A stretch of DNA of 64,000 nt from Stenotrophomonas sp. WZN-1 (GCF_002192255.1 NZ_CP021768.1:1692001-1756000), one strand, 5' to 3'; counted from the first letter of the stretch, positions 26,398-36,530 are shown. Numbers and translations: made by a program. Notes: generated by a model from the letters alone, not told the origin.

Positions 26398-29331
26398 ATG
26401 CGCAACACGCTCTACCTGTCGATCATCCTCGCCCTGTCCCCCTGCAGCATGCCGCTGGCCTTCGCCGCCGGTGCCGATGGCCTTGAGGCGCGTGTGTCCA
26501 CGCCGATCGCGGCGCAGCCGCTGGCGCGCGCGCTGGAGCAGCTGTCGCGCAGTTCTGGGGTGCAGTTCCTGTACTCGGCCGATGGCAATGCCCGCATGGC
26601 CGGTGCGGTGCCGCGCGGTGCCACCGTCAAGCAGGCGCTGGATGCACTGCTGGCAGGGACCGGCCTGGGCTACACCGTGGTCGATGGCAACGTGATCGCC
26701 ATCGATCCGGCGCCCGCACGCAACGAACCGAAGCCGGTCGCGCCGAAGCCGCGCGAGGCCGAGGCGGTGGTGGCACCGACCCTGGACACGGTGAAGGTGA
26801 TTGCCGCGCATGAGGTGATCGACCAGAAGAAGACCTCGCCGGTGATCAAGGATTCGGTGGTCTACGACGAGATGGACAGCTACGGCGACGAAACCCTGGC
26901 CGAGAGCCTGATGGCCGCGCCGGGGCTGAGCGCGGTGGAAGACGCTGGCGAACCGCGTTATGTCACGGTACGTGGCGTGCAGGCCAACCTCAACTACACC
27001 ACCATCGATGGCATCGCGATTGCCAGTGTGGGTGGAAGTGGCTCGGGTGAGCGCATGAACAACCTGCAGCTGATTCCCAGCGATATCGGCACCCGCACCG
27101 ACATCTACAAGAGCTTCAGTGCCGAACAGGCGCCGGATGCGATCGGCGGCGTGATCGACATCATCAGCCGCAGCGCCTTCGACCGTTCCGGAAAGTACGT
27201 GTTCGCCGATGTGGCCGGTATCTATTCCACGGCCGAGACCAATGTCGAGCGCAGCGCCGGTGGCAACCACGAGACCCTGGGCCACTTCGGCAAGAGCGCC
27301 AAGATGGTGTTCTCCAACCAGTTCGGTGCCGACCAGGAATTCGGCATCGTCGCGGTGGCGCGCTATGAGCAGCGTTCGCGCAACAGCGTCAAGCGCTGGG
27401 TGGAGTCGAACTACTACTACAACGACGCCGGCAAGTACCTCACCGACGGCACTACCGGGCCGGACCAGGCCAAGGGCTGGAACGGGCTGCGTGCGCCCGG
27501 CAATTTCAGCACCGGTACCTACACCAACTTCATCACCAACTTCGGTGGCTCGGCCAAGCTGGAATGGAAGCCGTCGGACGATCCGTTCTACGCGTCGCTG
27601 CTGCTGTACTCGTACCGGTTCTACGAGAACTCGACGATGAACAAGACCGATCTGTACGGCAATGCCAAGTTTCCGATCCGCAACCAGACCGAAGACAGCG
27701 GCACCACCCAGATCAACAGCATCTACATCAAGAACCGCCACGACCGCTGGGACCGCAGCAACCGCGGCGCCATCGCCAGCTTCAACTGGGATATCGGTGA
27801 TCGCTCGCGGCTGACCCTGCGTGGTGGCCACACCGAAGAGACCTTCCACAACAGCCAGGTCTACTGGGGGGTACGCGCCTACCCGAGCAACCTGTTCGTC
27901 GACTACGAGAACGACAGCCATGGCTTTCCCAATGCGGTGGCGGTATCCGATACCAGCCTGCTGACCAGCTCGGCGTTCAAGCTCAACCCGGCACAGGCCT
28001 ATGTCTCGCCGCGGGATGCCAAGGAGAGCATCGACAACCTGCGTGCCGACTTCGGCTACAACATCGACGCCGATGCCCGTGGCTTTGGCCTGGCCGCCGG
28101 TGCCGAGTACCGCCACCTGAAGATCTGGCAGGACATCGACTTCGACTACTACAAGAGCAGTGCCACGCTGAACGATTACCTGTACCCGGGTTCGACGCTG
28201 CTGGGCAGCGTGCCGGGCTTCCCGTTGATCGACAACCGCAAGTGGAACGAGGAGCTGGCGCCGACGCTGGGCAGCAACAACGCGGCCTATCCGAATGCCA
28301 ACTTCACCAGTGACTACAAGTACGTGGAGGACATCACCAACGCCTACGTGTCCGCACACTACGCCTGGGACCGGCTGCTGCTGATCGGCGGCCTGCGCTA
28401 CGACCACACCCGCTTCGATGCCTACAGCCCATCCAGCGATGATGGCGGCGCTACGTATACCTCCGCCTTCCGCAACACGAGCGGTGGCTACAACAACCTG
28501 CTGCCCTCATTGAATGCGACGTTCAAACTGAGCGAGGACCAGCGCCTGCGCTTCTCCGCCAGCCGCACGCTGGGCCGGCCGACGCCGAGCAACATCGCCC
28601 AGGCCAGCAGCACCAGCTGTGGCGATGACGAGGAGGGCAGGGGCTTCTGCACCATCAAGCAGGGCAATGCCAACCTGCAGCCGCGGCGCTCCACCAACAT
28701 CGACTTGGCGTGGGACCTGTACTTCAACGGCAACAACGGCCTGGTCTCGATCGCGCTGTTCGACAAGGTGATCAAGGACGACATCTACACCCTGACCACC
28801 TTCGAGAACGTGGGCGACACCCGCTACCGGGTCACCCAGCCGATGAACACCGACGAGTCCAGGCTGCGCGGCGTCGAGTTCGCGGTGGCCAACCGTAACC
28901 TGCAGTGGGGCCGCCAGCGCTTCGACATGTACTTCAACGCCACGCGGCTGGACGGCCAGACCAACTACCGCATCAGCGATGGCACCGAGCGCCGCCTGGA
29001 TCGCCTGCTGTACCAGCCGGACTGGTCGCTCAATGGTTCGGTGATCTGGCGCATGCCGTGGAAGAGCGCGCAGCTGCGCCTGTCCGGAACCTACCGCAGC
29101 CGGATGCTGGTCGACTTCGGCGATACCCAGTGGCTGGATTCGTACTACGACCCGTACATGACCTTCAACATGGCCTTCAGCCACAAGGTCAGCAGGCACG
29201 TGACGCTGAAGTACGAGGCCAAGAACCTGTTCAACACCCAGCCGACCTACAGCACCGGTCCGAACGGGCGCTTCCGTACCGAGATCGACGACTACGGCCG
29301 CTTCTTCTACTTCCACATCATCTACAACTGA
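26398..29331 (+). CDS. TonB-dependent receptor with STN signalling domain
   Basis: 977 residues from ATG 26398 (AAGGA 6 bp ahead; a GTG at 26395 is an alternative). A signal peptide (about 1-24) is followed by the STN domain (ALEQLSRSSGVQFLYSADGNARMAGAVPRGATVKQALDALLAGTGLGYTVVDGNVIAID), the plug (DETLAESLMAAPGLSAVEDAGEPRYVTVRGVQANLNYTTIDGIAIASVG) and a long barrel ending FYFHIIYN. The STN domain contacts FecR-type regulators in the periplasm, so this is the transducing receptor of the sigma/FecR pair upstream. A PhoD-type phosphatase follows 10 bp downstream, suggesting that the ligand is a phosphorylated compound; this is inference from context. Confidence 0.88.
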   Translation: MRNTLYLSIILALSPCSMPLAFAAGADGLEARVSTPIAAQPLARALEQLSRSSGVQFLYSADGNARMAGAVPRGATVKQALDALLAGTGLGYTVVDGNVIAIDPAPARNEPKPVAPKPREAEAVVAPTLDTVKVIAAHEVIDQKKTSPVIKDSVVYDEMDSYGDETLAESLMAAPGLSAVEDAGEPRYVTVRGVQANLNYTTIDGIAIASVGGSGSGERMNNLQLIPSDIGTRTDIYKSFSAEQAPDAIGGVIDIISRSAFDRSGKYVFADVAGIYSTAETNVERSAGGNHETLGHFGKSAKMVFSNQFGADQEFGIVAVARYEQRSRNSVKRWVESNYYYNDAGKYLTDGTTGPDQAKGWNGLRAPGNFSTGTYTNFITNFGGSAKLEWKPSDDPFYASLLLYSYRFYENSTMNKTDLYGNAKFPIRNQTEDSGTTQINSIYIKNRHDRWDRSNRGAIASFNWDIGDRSRLTLRGGHTEETFHNSQVYWGVRAYPSNLFVDYENDSHGFPNAVAVSDTSLLTSSAFKLNPAQAYVSPRDAKESIDNLRADFGYNIDADARGFGLAAGAEYRHLKIWQDIDFDYYKSSATLNDYLYPGSTLLGSVPGFPLIDNRKWNEELAPTLGSNNAAYPNANFTSDYKYVEDITNAYVSAHYAWDRLLLIGGLRYDHTRFDAYSPSSDDGGATYTSAFRNTSGGYNNLLPSLNATFKLSEDQRLRFSASRTLGRPTPSNIAQASSTSCGDDEEGRGFCTIKQGNANLQPRRSTNIDLAWDLYFNGNNGLVSIALFDKVIKDDIYTLTTFENVGDTRYRVTQPMNTDESRLRGVEFAVANRNLQWGRQRFDMYFNATRLDGQTNYRISDGTERRLDRLLYQPDWSLNGSVIWRMPWKSAQLRLSGTYRSRMLVDFGDTQWLDSYYDPYMTFNMAFSHKVSRHVTLKYEAKNLFNTQPTYSTGPNGRFRTEIDDYGRFFYFHIIYN

Positions 29332-29341
29332 GGGCGCAGCC

Positions 29342-30937
29342 GTGGATACGATCAATCGCAGGCGATTCCTGGCCCTGGCCGGCCTGTCCGCCGCCGGCGC
29401 CTGGATGGGCACGGCGCACGCGCTGGACGCACAGACCGATGCCACCGCGCTGAACCCGCGCAACCTGCTGGCCTCGCCGCGGTTCGCCAGCACGCCGTTC
29501 GCCCTGGGCGTGGCCTCGGGTGATCCTTCGGCCGATGGCATGGTGTTGTGGACGCGCTTGGCGACCGAGCCACTGGAGTTCGGCGGTGGCATGCCGACAC
29601 GGCCGATGGTGGTCGAGTGGCAGCTGGCCGCGGACGAGGGCATGCGCAGGGTGGTACGCCAGGGCTCGGCAATGGCGCATCCCGAACTCGGCCACGCCGT
29701 GCACGTGGAGCTGGAAGGATTGGCACCGGGCCGGCCCTACTGGTACCGCTTCACCATAGGCGGTCACGCCAGTGCGGTCGGTTGCACCCGCACGCTGCCC
29801 GCAGCCACTGCCGCAGTGGATCGCGTGCGCTTTGCGGTGGCCGGTTGCCAGCACTACGAAGAAGGCCACTACACCGCGTGGCGGCGCATCGCCGAGGAAC
29901 CGCTGGATTTCGTCTTCCACTACGGCGATTACATCTACGAAGGCGAAAGCCAGCCGGGCCTGCGGAAGATGAACGGCCAGCCGTTCACCAACCTGCGCAA
30001 TCATGTCGGGCCGCAGACCTACACGCTGGACGACTACCGCCGCCGCTACGCCCAGTACAGGAGCGATGCCGACCTGCAGGCCGCACATGCGTCTGCACCG
30101 TGGTTCGTCACTTTCGATGACCATGAAGTGGACAACAACTGGGCAGGTGCCGAAGACCAGGACGATACCCCCGGCGAGGTGTTCCTGCTGCGCCGCGCAC
30201 AGGCCTTCCAGGCCTACTACGAGAACATGCCGCTGCGTCGCTCGGCATTTCCGCGGGATGGCCACATGCAGCTGTACCGGCGCGCACGCTACGGCGCGCT
30301 GATGGACCTGCACCTGCTCGACACACGCCAGTACCGCAGCAAGCAGGTGAACATGGCGCTGCGTGAGGAGGTGGAATCACCGGAGCGCAGCATTGTGGGT
30401 GCGAAGCAGGAGCGCTGGCTGTTCGACGGCCTGGCCGATGCCGCGCCGCGTTGGCACACCATTGCCCACCAGGTGGCACTGGGCAACTACATGCGCGAGA
30501 AGGGCGGGGTAGTGCAGTCGTCCGACGACCAGTGGTCGGGCTATCTGGACAGCCGTCGGCGCCTGCTCGACCACATCCAGAAAGTCGGCTTCGGCAACGT
30601 GGTGACGGCGTGTGGCGACGCGCACCGGCATTACGCCAGCGACCTGGTGCAGGATCATCGCGATTCGGGCGTGGTCTCCAGCGAGTTCCTTGCCACTTCG
30701 ATCACTTCGGGAGCCGATGGCCAGGGCGTGGACGTGTATGCGCAGAATCAGCTGCGGCACAGCCCGCACCTGAAGGCGACCATCGACAAGCGCGGCTATG
30801 TGCTGTGCGATGTCACACGTGATGCATGGATCGGCGACATGAAGACGCTGGATACCGTGATGCAGCCGAGTGGCGCGCTGCAGAGCTGGAAGCGCTACGC
30901 GGTGGAGCACGGCCGGCCGGGGTTGCAGGAGGCCTGA
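29342..30937 (+). CDS. phoD: PhoD-family alkaline phosphatase/phosphodiesterase
   Basis: 531 residues starting at GTG 29342, 10 bp after the receptor gene and so in the same operon. The N-terminus has a twin-arginine signal (NRRRFLALAGLSAAGAWMG), which fits PhoD export of a folded Ca/Fe-dependent enzyme. The family landmarks LGVASGDPSADGMVLWTRLA, HYGDYIYEGE, WFVTFDDHEVDNNWAG and GDAHRHYASDL are present. It releases phosphate from phosphomonoesters or diesters at the cell surface. The pairing with a TonB receptor and the Pho boxes nearby point to use of organic phosphate. Confidence 0.9.
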   Translation: MDTINRRRFLALAGLSAAGAWMGTAHALDAQTDATALNPRNLLASPRFASTPFALGVASGDPSADGMVLWTRLATEPLEFGGGMPTRPMVVEWQLAADEGMRRVVRQGSAMAHPELGHAVHVELEGLAPGRPYWYRFTIGGHASAVGCTRTLPAATAAVDRVRFAVAGCQHYEEGHYTAWRRIAEEPLDFVFHYGDYIYEGESQPGLRKMNGQPFTNLRNHVGPQTYTLDDYRRRYAQYRSDADLQAAHASAPWFVTFDDHEVDNNWAGAEDQDDTPGEVFLLRRAQAFQAYYENMPLRRSAFPRDGHMQLYRRARYGALMDLHLLDTRQYRSKQVNMALREEVESPERSIVGAKQERWLFDGLADAAPRWHTIAHQVALGNYMREKGGVVQSSDDQWSGYLDSRRRLLDHIQKVGFGNVVTACGDAHRHYASDLVQDHRDSGVVSSEFLATSITSGADGQGVDVYAQNQLRHSPHLKATIDKRGYVLCDVTRDAWIGDMKTLDTVMQPSGALQSWKRYAVEHGRPGLQEA

Positions 30938-30950
30938 TCGGGCCACCGGC

Positions 30951-30981
30951 TTGTAGAGTCGAGCACGGCTCGACTCTACAA
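30951..30981. terminator. Perfect 14-bp palindrome between convergent phoD and phospholipase C
   Basis: TTGTAGAGTCGAGC and GCTCGACTCTACAA flank ACG. It is a symmetrical pair of GTAG (SMAG-type) ends and lies exactly between two convergent stop codons (30937 and 30993). A two-way terminator or stabiliser is likely; only a weak A/T run flanks it. Confidence 0.6.
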
Positions 30982-30992
30982 CGGCGGAGGGC

Positions 30993-33113
30993 TCAATCGT
31001 GCTCGAACCGCAGTGGTTCGCTGCCCATCGCAGGGTCACTGGTGCCGGCGCGACCATCCTCGGCGCGCCCCGCCAGGCGCAGCACACTCTCACCTGCGCT
31101 GACGCGCAGGTCATACCAGCCGGCGGTAGGCGTTGCATCCCACGCCAACGAAGTCTCTGCATGTGCGGGCAGTGCCAGCGTCTGCTCGGGCATGTGCCCG
31201 GCATAGGCACCGGCATGCACGCGCAATTGCTGCGTGATGTCACCCATATTGCGCAGGTGCAGCCGCAGCTGACCGTCGGCAGGCTCGATCGCCGCCTGTA
31301 CGGCGGGCGCCTTTGCCGCCCCCTGGAAATGGCGGTGGAAGCCGTTCGGGCCCAGCAGCCACAGGTCGTAACGACCGTGTGCATCCAGCCGCCAGCGCTC
31401 CCGCAGTGGCATGCCCGGCACCAGCGTATAGCGGCGTGGCACCGCATCCAGCCTCAGCCGGTCGTAGATATGCAGCACCGCCGCCGCACCTTCGCAGGAC
31501 AGCGCCAGATCCACGCCCGAGCCGTCGACCGCAGCAATCGATGCCTGCGGCCGGTAGGGCAGGGCACGCGCCGGGCGTACGCCGCTTTCCTGTTTCGCCG
31601 GCTTCAGTCCGTCAGGCAACGCCGGCACCGTGCGTCCCGGCAGGGCGGCGGCACGTGCGGCCACCGCGCTCACGTCGGGCAGGCCGCGTACGAACGGACG
31701 GGTATCGCGCTGGGCGAAGTCGAAGGCATTGCTCAGGTCTCCGCAGACCGCGCGGCGCCAGGGCGAGATGTCCGGTGCAGCCACGCCAAAGCGGCGTTCG
31801 ATCAGCCGTATGACCGAGGTGTGGTCGTACACCTGCGAATCGACCCAGCCACCGCGGCTCCAGGGCGAAATCACGTACAGCGGCACGCGTGGGCCCAGCC
31901 CATACGGGCGGCCGCGCAGGTCGGCCGCGTCGTACTTTTCGTCACCCGTTGCCGGATGGCGGTGGTACTCGCCCTCGGTACTGACCGAAGACGCACCCGC
32001 CCAGCCGCCGTCCACCGGCGAAGGCGGTGCCGGTGGCGGCATGTGGTCGAAGAAGCCGTCGTTCTCGTCGAACATCAGCAGCAGGGCGGTGCGGCTCCAC
32101 ACCTCTGGATCGGCAGTCAGCGCATCCAGCACGCGCGCGGTATAGGCCGCGCCCTGGGCCGGGCTGGAGGGGCCGGGATGCTCGCTCCCGGCTGCGTCGG
32201 CGATGATGAAGCTGACCTGTGGCAGACGCCCATCGATCACGTCCTGGCGCAGCTGCGCCAGTCCACGAGTGCTGACGCCGCGTGCACGCAGCTGCGGGTC
32301 ATGCCCTGGCGCAGTGCGGTAAGCCTGGCGGAACGCCTCGAAACCGGCCAGCGGGTTGTCGGTGAAGTTGTCGGCCATGTCCTGGTAGATCTGCCAGGAA
32401 ACGCCTGCCTTCTGCAGGCGTTCGACATAGCTGGTCCAGCGATACGACGCCGGATGCCCGCCGTGCTCGGGGAAGTTATCGTGCGAGTTGGCGATCACCG
32501 GGCCGCCAGCACGCGCGTGTGCATCATTGTGACCGGTCCACAGGAAGACCCGGTTCGGGTTGGTTCCGGCCTGCATCGCGCAGTGGTAGGCGTCGCAGAT
32601 GGTGAAGGCATCGGCCAGGGCGAACTGGAACGGCAGGTCGCTGCGCTGGAAGTAGCCCATCGAGTGGTTCTGCTTGGCCGTCGGCCATTGCCCCATGCGT
32701 CCGTGGTCCCAGGCCCGTTGTGCATCCGGCCAGGTGTGCGGTGTGCCCTCCACCCGCATGTAGCCGAAGTGCGCGGCGGTATCCAGCGGGAATGGCGCGA
32801 TCGCGCGCTGGCCGCTGGCATCGGGTTGCAGCCACAGGCTGCGCGCGCGGCCGCCGGCCTGCAGTGCCGGCGCCGGAGCGACGAAGCGATCGCCGAAACC
32901 ACGCACGCCCGGCAGCGTGCCGAAGTAGTGGTCGAACGAGCGGTTCTCCTGCATGAACACCACGATGTGCTGCAGGTCTTCGAGGCTGCGCGTCTGCGCG
33001 GCGGGAGCGATCGCTGCAGCCCGGGCGATGCTGGGCAGCAGCGGGGAAAGGCCGGCGGCAACGCCGGCCTGCAACAACCGGCGTCGGCCGATATCGGTCA
33101 CGGGCTCACTCAC
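30993..33113 (-). CDS. Phosphocholine-specific phospholipase C (PlcN/PlcH-type)
   Basis: 706 residues starting at GTG 33113, whose GTGA overlaps the receptor stop by 3 bp. A twin-arginine signal (IGRRRLLQAGVAAG) precedes the phosphoesterase domain: VFMQENRSFDHYFGTLPGVRGFGDR (active-site Glu56-Asn57), later NDAHARAGGPVIANS and LLLMFDENDGFFDHMPPP. Two C-terminal DUF756 domains follow from about residue 520. It hydrolyses phosphatidylcholine or similar lipids to release phosphocholine, so it can supply phosphate. It is cotranscribed with a TonB receptor behind a Pho-box-like site. Confidence 0.92.
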   Translation of the reverse strand: MSEPVTDIGRRRLLQAGVAAGLSPLLPSIARAAAIAPAAQTRSLEDLQHIVVFMQENRSFDHYFGTLPGVRGFGDRFVAPAPALQAGGRARSLWLQPDASGQRAIAPFPLDTAAHFGYMRVEGTPHTWPDAQRAWDHGRMGQWPTAKQNHSMGYFQRSDLPFQFALADAFTICDAYHCAMQAGTNPNRVFLWTGHNDAHARAGGPVIANSHDNFPEHGGHPASYRWTSYVERLQKAGVSWQIYQDMADNFTDNPLAGFEAFRQAYRTAPGHDPQLRARGVSTRGLAQLRQDVIDGRLPQVSFIIADAAGSEHPGPSSPAQGAAYTARVLDALTADPEVWSRTALLLMFDENDGFFDHMPPPAPPSPVDGGWAGASSVSTEGEYHRHPATGDEKYDAADLRGRPYGLGPRVPLYVISPWSRGGWVDSQVYDHTSVIRLIERRFGVAAPDISPWRRAVCGDLSNAFDFAQRDTRPFVRGLPDVSAVAARAAALPGRTVPALPDGLKPAKQESGVRPARALPYRPQASIAAVDGSGVDLALSCEGAAAVLHIYDRLRLDAVPRRYTLVPGMPLRERWRLDAHGRYDLWLLGPNGFHRHFQGAAKAPAVQAAIEPADGQLRLHLRNMGDITQQLRVHAGAYAGHMPEQTLALPAHAETSLAWDATPTAGWYDLRVSAGESVLRLAGRAEDGRAGTSDPAMGSEPLRFEHD

Positions 33114-35488
33114 AGGTCCACACGGAAGGAGATGCCGACGGTGCGCGGTGCGCCGATGAAGGCGTTGTCGCGGCCGTCCACCCCTGCAAGATACCGCTTG
33201 TCTGTCAGATTGCTCACCACCAGGTTGGCGCCCATGCCCTTCAGGCGCGGCGACAGGCCCTGCAGGTCGAAGCCGATGTTGGCGTTGAACACGGTGGCCG
33301 AAGGCAGCTTGTTGACGTTGGCGGCATCGAGGTAGCGCGTGCCCAGGTAGCGACCGGACAGGCCGAAGTTCCAGTTCTCACCCTGCCAGTCCGCCGACAG
33401 CACCAGGGTCTGTTCGGGCTGGCCGATCACCTTGGCGCCGTCGACGATGCCCAACTGGGTATCACGTGCGGCATCGCCACTGCCCAGGTACTTGGAGCGG
33501 TTGTAGGTATAGGCGGCGTTGAGGCGCCAGCCATTGTCCCAGCCATAGCCGAACGCCGCCTCCAGGCCGTTGCTTTCCACGCCGCCGAAGTTCTCGTAGA
33601 CGCCGTCGGTCTCGCCGAGATAGTCGATGCCGCTGACGAAACCGGCCGGCAGGTAGACGATGCGGTTGTCGAACTTGATGTTGTACAGGGTGACCGAGGC
33701 GGTCAGCGGCCAGCGGCTGATGCGCATGCCCACTTCGATGTTGTCGGCGGTCTCCGGCTCGACGTTGCGGAAGCGCTGCGGGTCGGTCTCGCCGAGCACG
33801 CCGGAGGGGATGGCGGCGAAGTTCTGCGAGAAGCCAGCGAACAGCTCCATGCCTTCCACGCCGGGCGCCCAGGTGAAGCCGGTGGACAGCAGCGGATCGG
33901 ACTTGGAATCGGATGTGACGTGCTCGCTGGCACCGATCACGCGGCGGCGCGACTGGTCCACGAAGAACTGCTTCACGCCCAGGCGTGCACTGAACGGGCC
34001 GAAGCGGGCCACGTCCTCGACGTAGTACATCTGCTCGTCGACCTTGTACTTGTCCTCGAACTGCACCCAGTAGGGCTGGTGGTCGAAGGCGATGTCCTGG
34101 CCGACGTTGAGCAGGCGGTGCCAGTCGCGGCGCGCCGAGCGGTCCAGCTTCTCCACCCACAGGCCGCCGCGGATCGTGTTGTCGACCGCACCGAAGGTCT
34201 GGCGCCACTCGACGTCGGCGGTCACGCCCATGCGGTCATTGTCGTAGTGGGTGTGGCGATACGACTGCGCGCCCAGCACGTTGCCGGCATAGCAGTTCGG
34301 ATCGTATTCGGCAGTGAAGCCCAGCCGCGGCGTGCAGCTGGCCAGGCGCTGCGCGGCGCTGCCATCGGGATTGACGAAGAAGATCTGGCCGCGGTTGCTG
34401 CCGCCATACACGGTCTTTCCACCGATGTACTCCGACTCGGGGCGGCCGGCACCCTCATCGCTGACCTGTGCCAGGTACGGTGGCAGCCAGTCGCCACGAC
34501 CTTGCATGCGGTGCCCGTAGGCCGCCACCGAGGCCTTGAAGCCGTTGCCGCCGTCGAAGGCCGCGCGCAGGTAGCCGAAGGTGTTCTCGCGCAGCGCACG
34601 CGAACCGGAACGGTAGTTCTGGTCCAGGTAGGGGATGCCGGTGAGAGTGCCGACCAGGTTGTCGCGGTCCGGATTGGTGGCGAAGCCCTTCGGCGAGACG
34701 CTGGTGTACTCGGGCTCGTCGGCATCGTTGTAGGACAGGTAGCCGGTCAGCGTCCAACGGTCCAGCTCGGTGATGAACTTGCCGGCGATGTGGTCGTTGC
34801 TGGTCTTGCCGCTGCCATCGATCCAGTCATGCATGCGCGCCGACGAGGCACTCACCCAGGCGCGGGTATGGCCGCCGAGCAGGCCGGTGTCGTAGCGCAC
34901 GTAGTACTTGCGTGCTTCGTTGTCACCGGCACCCACCACGAAGCGCAGGCGGCTGTCCTGCAGCGGATCGCTGGTGAGGAAGTTGAGCGTGCCACCCAGC
35001 GCTTCGTTCGAGCGCGAGGAGATGTCGGCGGTGCCCTGGCTGACTTCCACCGTTTCCAGATCGAGGGTGTCGATGTAGCGGTTGGCCAGCGAACCACCGC
35101 CGTAGCCGGAGCCTCCGTTGGGCAGGCCGTCGATGGTGGTGCCGATCTGCTGGGTATCACGGTTGGTGACGAAGCCACGCATGCTGATCTGCGTGCCCCA
35201 CACCGACGAGCCGGTGGCGTCGGCTTCGCTGACCACCACGCCGGGCACTTCGTTGAGCGCGTCGTTGACGCTGCTCATCACGGTCTGCCGGTTCAGCGTT
35301 TCCGCACGCACCGAGGTCTTGGCGTAGCTGGTAGCCTGGCCGATCACCTGCACCTGGTCGAGGGTTCGCGCATCGCTGCTGCGCGCTTCGGCCGCGTCGC
35401 CCTGCGGTGCTTCGGCCAGGGCGTCCAGTGCGGGGGCGATCAGCAGGGCAAGCAGCGGGACACGGGGAAAGCGCGCAGACGTTCGCAT
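33110..35488 (-). CDS. TonB-dependent receptor paired with phospholipase C
   Basis: 792 residues from ATG 35488, with a signal peptide (about 1-26) and plug (SSVNDALNEVPGVVVSEADATGSSVWGTQISMRGF then TTIDGLPNGGSGYGGGS). A 22-strand barrel follows, ending VGISFRVDL. No STN domain, so it does not signal through a sigma factor. Its stop overlaps the start of the phospholipase gene, so translation is coupled. A Pho-box-like repeat 50 bp upstream and the linked phospholipase suggest import of a phosphocholine-, phosphoglycerol- or phosphate-containing compound. The substrate is not determined. Confidence 0.86.
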   Translation of the reverse strand: MRTSARFPRVPLLALLIAPALDALAEAPQGDAAEARSSDARTLDQVQVIGQATSYAKTSVRAETLNRQTVMSSVNDALNEVPGVVVSEADATGSSVWGTQISMRGFVTNRDTQQIGTTIDGLPNGGSGYGGGSLANRYIDTLDLETVEVSQGTADISSRSNEALGGTLNFLTSDPLQDSRLRFVVGAGDNEARKYYVRYDTGLLGGHTRAWVSASSARMHDWIDGSGKTSNDHIAGKFITELDRWTLTGYLSYNDADEPEYTSVSPKGFATNPDRDNLVGTLTGIPYLDQNYRSGSRALRENTFGYLRAAFDGGNGFKASVAAYGHRMQGRGDWLPPYLAQVSDEGAGRPESEYIGGKTVYGGSNRGQIFFVNPDGSAAQRLASCTPRLGFTAEYDPNCYAGNVLGAQSYRHTHYDNDRMGVTADVEWRQTFGAVDNTIRGGLWVEKLDRSARRDWHRLLNVGQDIAFDHQPYWVQFEDKYKVDEQMYYVEDVARFGPFSARLGVKQFFVDQSRRRVIGASEHVTSDSKSDPLLSTGFTWAPGVEGMELFAGFSQNFAAIPSGVLGETDPQRFRNVEPETADNIEVGMRISRWPLTASVTLYNIKFDNRIVYLPAGFVSGIDYLGETDGVYENFGGVESNGLEAAFGYGWDNGWRLNAAYTYNRSKYLGSGDAARDTQLGIVDGAKVIGQPEQTLVLSADWQGENWNFGLSGRYLGTRYLDAANVNKLPSATVFNANIGFDLQGLSPRLKGMGANLVVSNLTDKRYLAGVDGRDNAFIGAPRTVGISFRVDL

Positions 35489-35537
35489 CGAGACCGGACC
35501 TTCAGAGGAGGGAAGCCCCGGAGTGTCGGCAACGCCA

Positions 35538-35555
35538 ATGACATCGGCATGACGT
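35538..35555 (-). promoter_or_regulatory. Pho box upstream of the receptor-phospholipase C operon
   Basis: On the minus strand: ACGTCAT-GCCG-ATGTCAT, two 7-mers with an 11-bp period. Each keeps the GTCAT core of the PhoB repeat CTGTCAT. It lies 50 bp before the ATG at 35488, a normal distance for an activator site. Confidence 0.62.
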
Positions 35556-35603
35556 GACGATGCAGGAATCGTGTTGTGCGACGGCCGGCACCCGCCGCTT
35601 GCT

Positions 35604-36530
35604 TCAGTACCGTGCGTCCTTGGGTTTCGGATCGCGCGGCCAGTCCTTGCTCTTGTTGGCGAAGTCCGGCCGCGGCTGGTTGATGAAATAGCCGGCGATG
35701 TCCACTGCATCCTGGTCGGGCATCACCTGCTGCCCCAGCGGCGGTTCGCGGGTCACCGCCGGCGGCATGTTGTGCTTGATGAAGCCGGCCGCCTTGTACA
35801 GGCGCGCCATGCCAGCGCCGATGTTGAAGCTGTGGTCGCCCCACAGCGGCGGGAAGGCGATGTCACCGCTGGCGTCGCGCCGGCCTTCGCCGTTGTCGCC
35901 ATGACAGGCGGCGCACTGCACGGCGTACAGCGCCTGGCCGCGGATCGGGTCCGGGGTCAGCGTGCTGTCGATCGGCCCCTCGCTGGGGGCGGCCACCTTT
36001 GCACCGCCTGGCACGGGACTGCTCAGCCACGCCATGTAATCGAGCATCGCGCGCATCTGCGGCGCGTCCTTCGGCAGCGGCTTGCCGTTCATCGAACGCT
36101 GCAGGCAACCATTGATACGCTCGGTCAGCCCGATCACCTTGCCTGGGCGCGGCATGTAGCGCGGATAGGCGCCGCCACCCGTGTTGAAGTAGTGGTTGCC
36201 GAACGGCCGCTTGCCCTCGGCCATGTGGCACGAATTGCAGTTCAGATCGTTGCCGACGTTGTCCGGCAGCAGGCGCGCGGTCTCGTTGAGGATGCGCCGG
36301 CCGAGCATCACCGATTCGGCATTGCCCAGCCCGGCGATCTCTTCGGCGCTGGGTGCGTGGTAGTGGCCGACCACTTTGCCCTGCGCATCGAGGATATCGA
36401 TCGTGCTGGCTACGGCGGCATCCAGGTCCGGGTACAGATGGCGATAGGCGAGGGTGCCGGCGCCGGCCAGCAGCACGAGGGTGACCACGCTGCCGACCAG
36501 CAGGCGGGAGCGTCTGCGCGAACGTTTCAT
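35604..36530 (-). CDS. Diheme c-type cytochrome, TsdA-like
   Basis: 308 residues with an N-terminal membrane anchor (about 9-29) and two heme c sites, C98-NSCH and a second CAACH near residue 204. The stretch after the first heme, NHYFNTGGGAYPRYMPRPGKVIGLTERINGCLQRSMNGKPLPKDAPQMRAMLDYMAWLS, matches the region of thiosulfate dehydrogenase TsdA that supplies a Cys heme ligand. It may oxidise thiosulfate or serve as an electron-transfer partner; the exact reaction is inferred. It overlaps the triheme gene by 4 bp (36527-36530), so the two act together. Confidence 0.8.
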   Translation of the reverse strand: MKRSRRRSRLLVGSVVTLVLLAGAGTLAYRHLYPDLDAAVASTIDILDAQGKVVGHYHAPSAEEIAGLGNAESVMLGRRILNETARLLPDNVGNDLNCNSCHMAEGKRPFGNHYFNTGGGAYPRYMPRPGKVIGLTERINGCLQRSMNGKPLPKDAPQMRAMLDYMAWLSSPVPGGAKVAAPSEGPIDSTLTPDPIRGQALYAVQCAACHGDNGEGRRDASGDIAFPPLWGDHSFNIGAGMARLYKAAGFIKHNMPPAVTREPPLGQQVMPDQDAVDIAGYFINQPRPDFANKSKDWPRDPKPKDARY

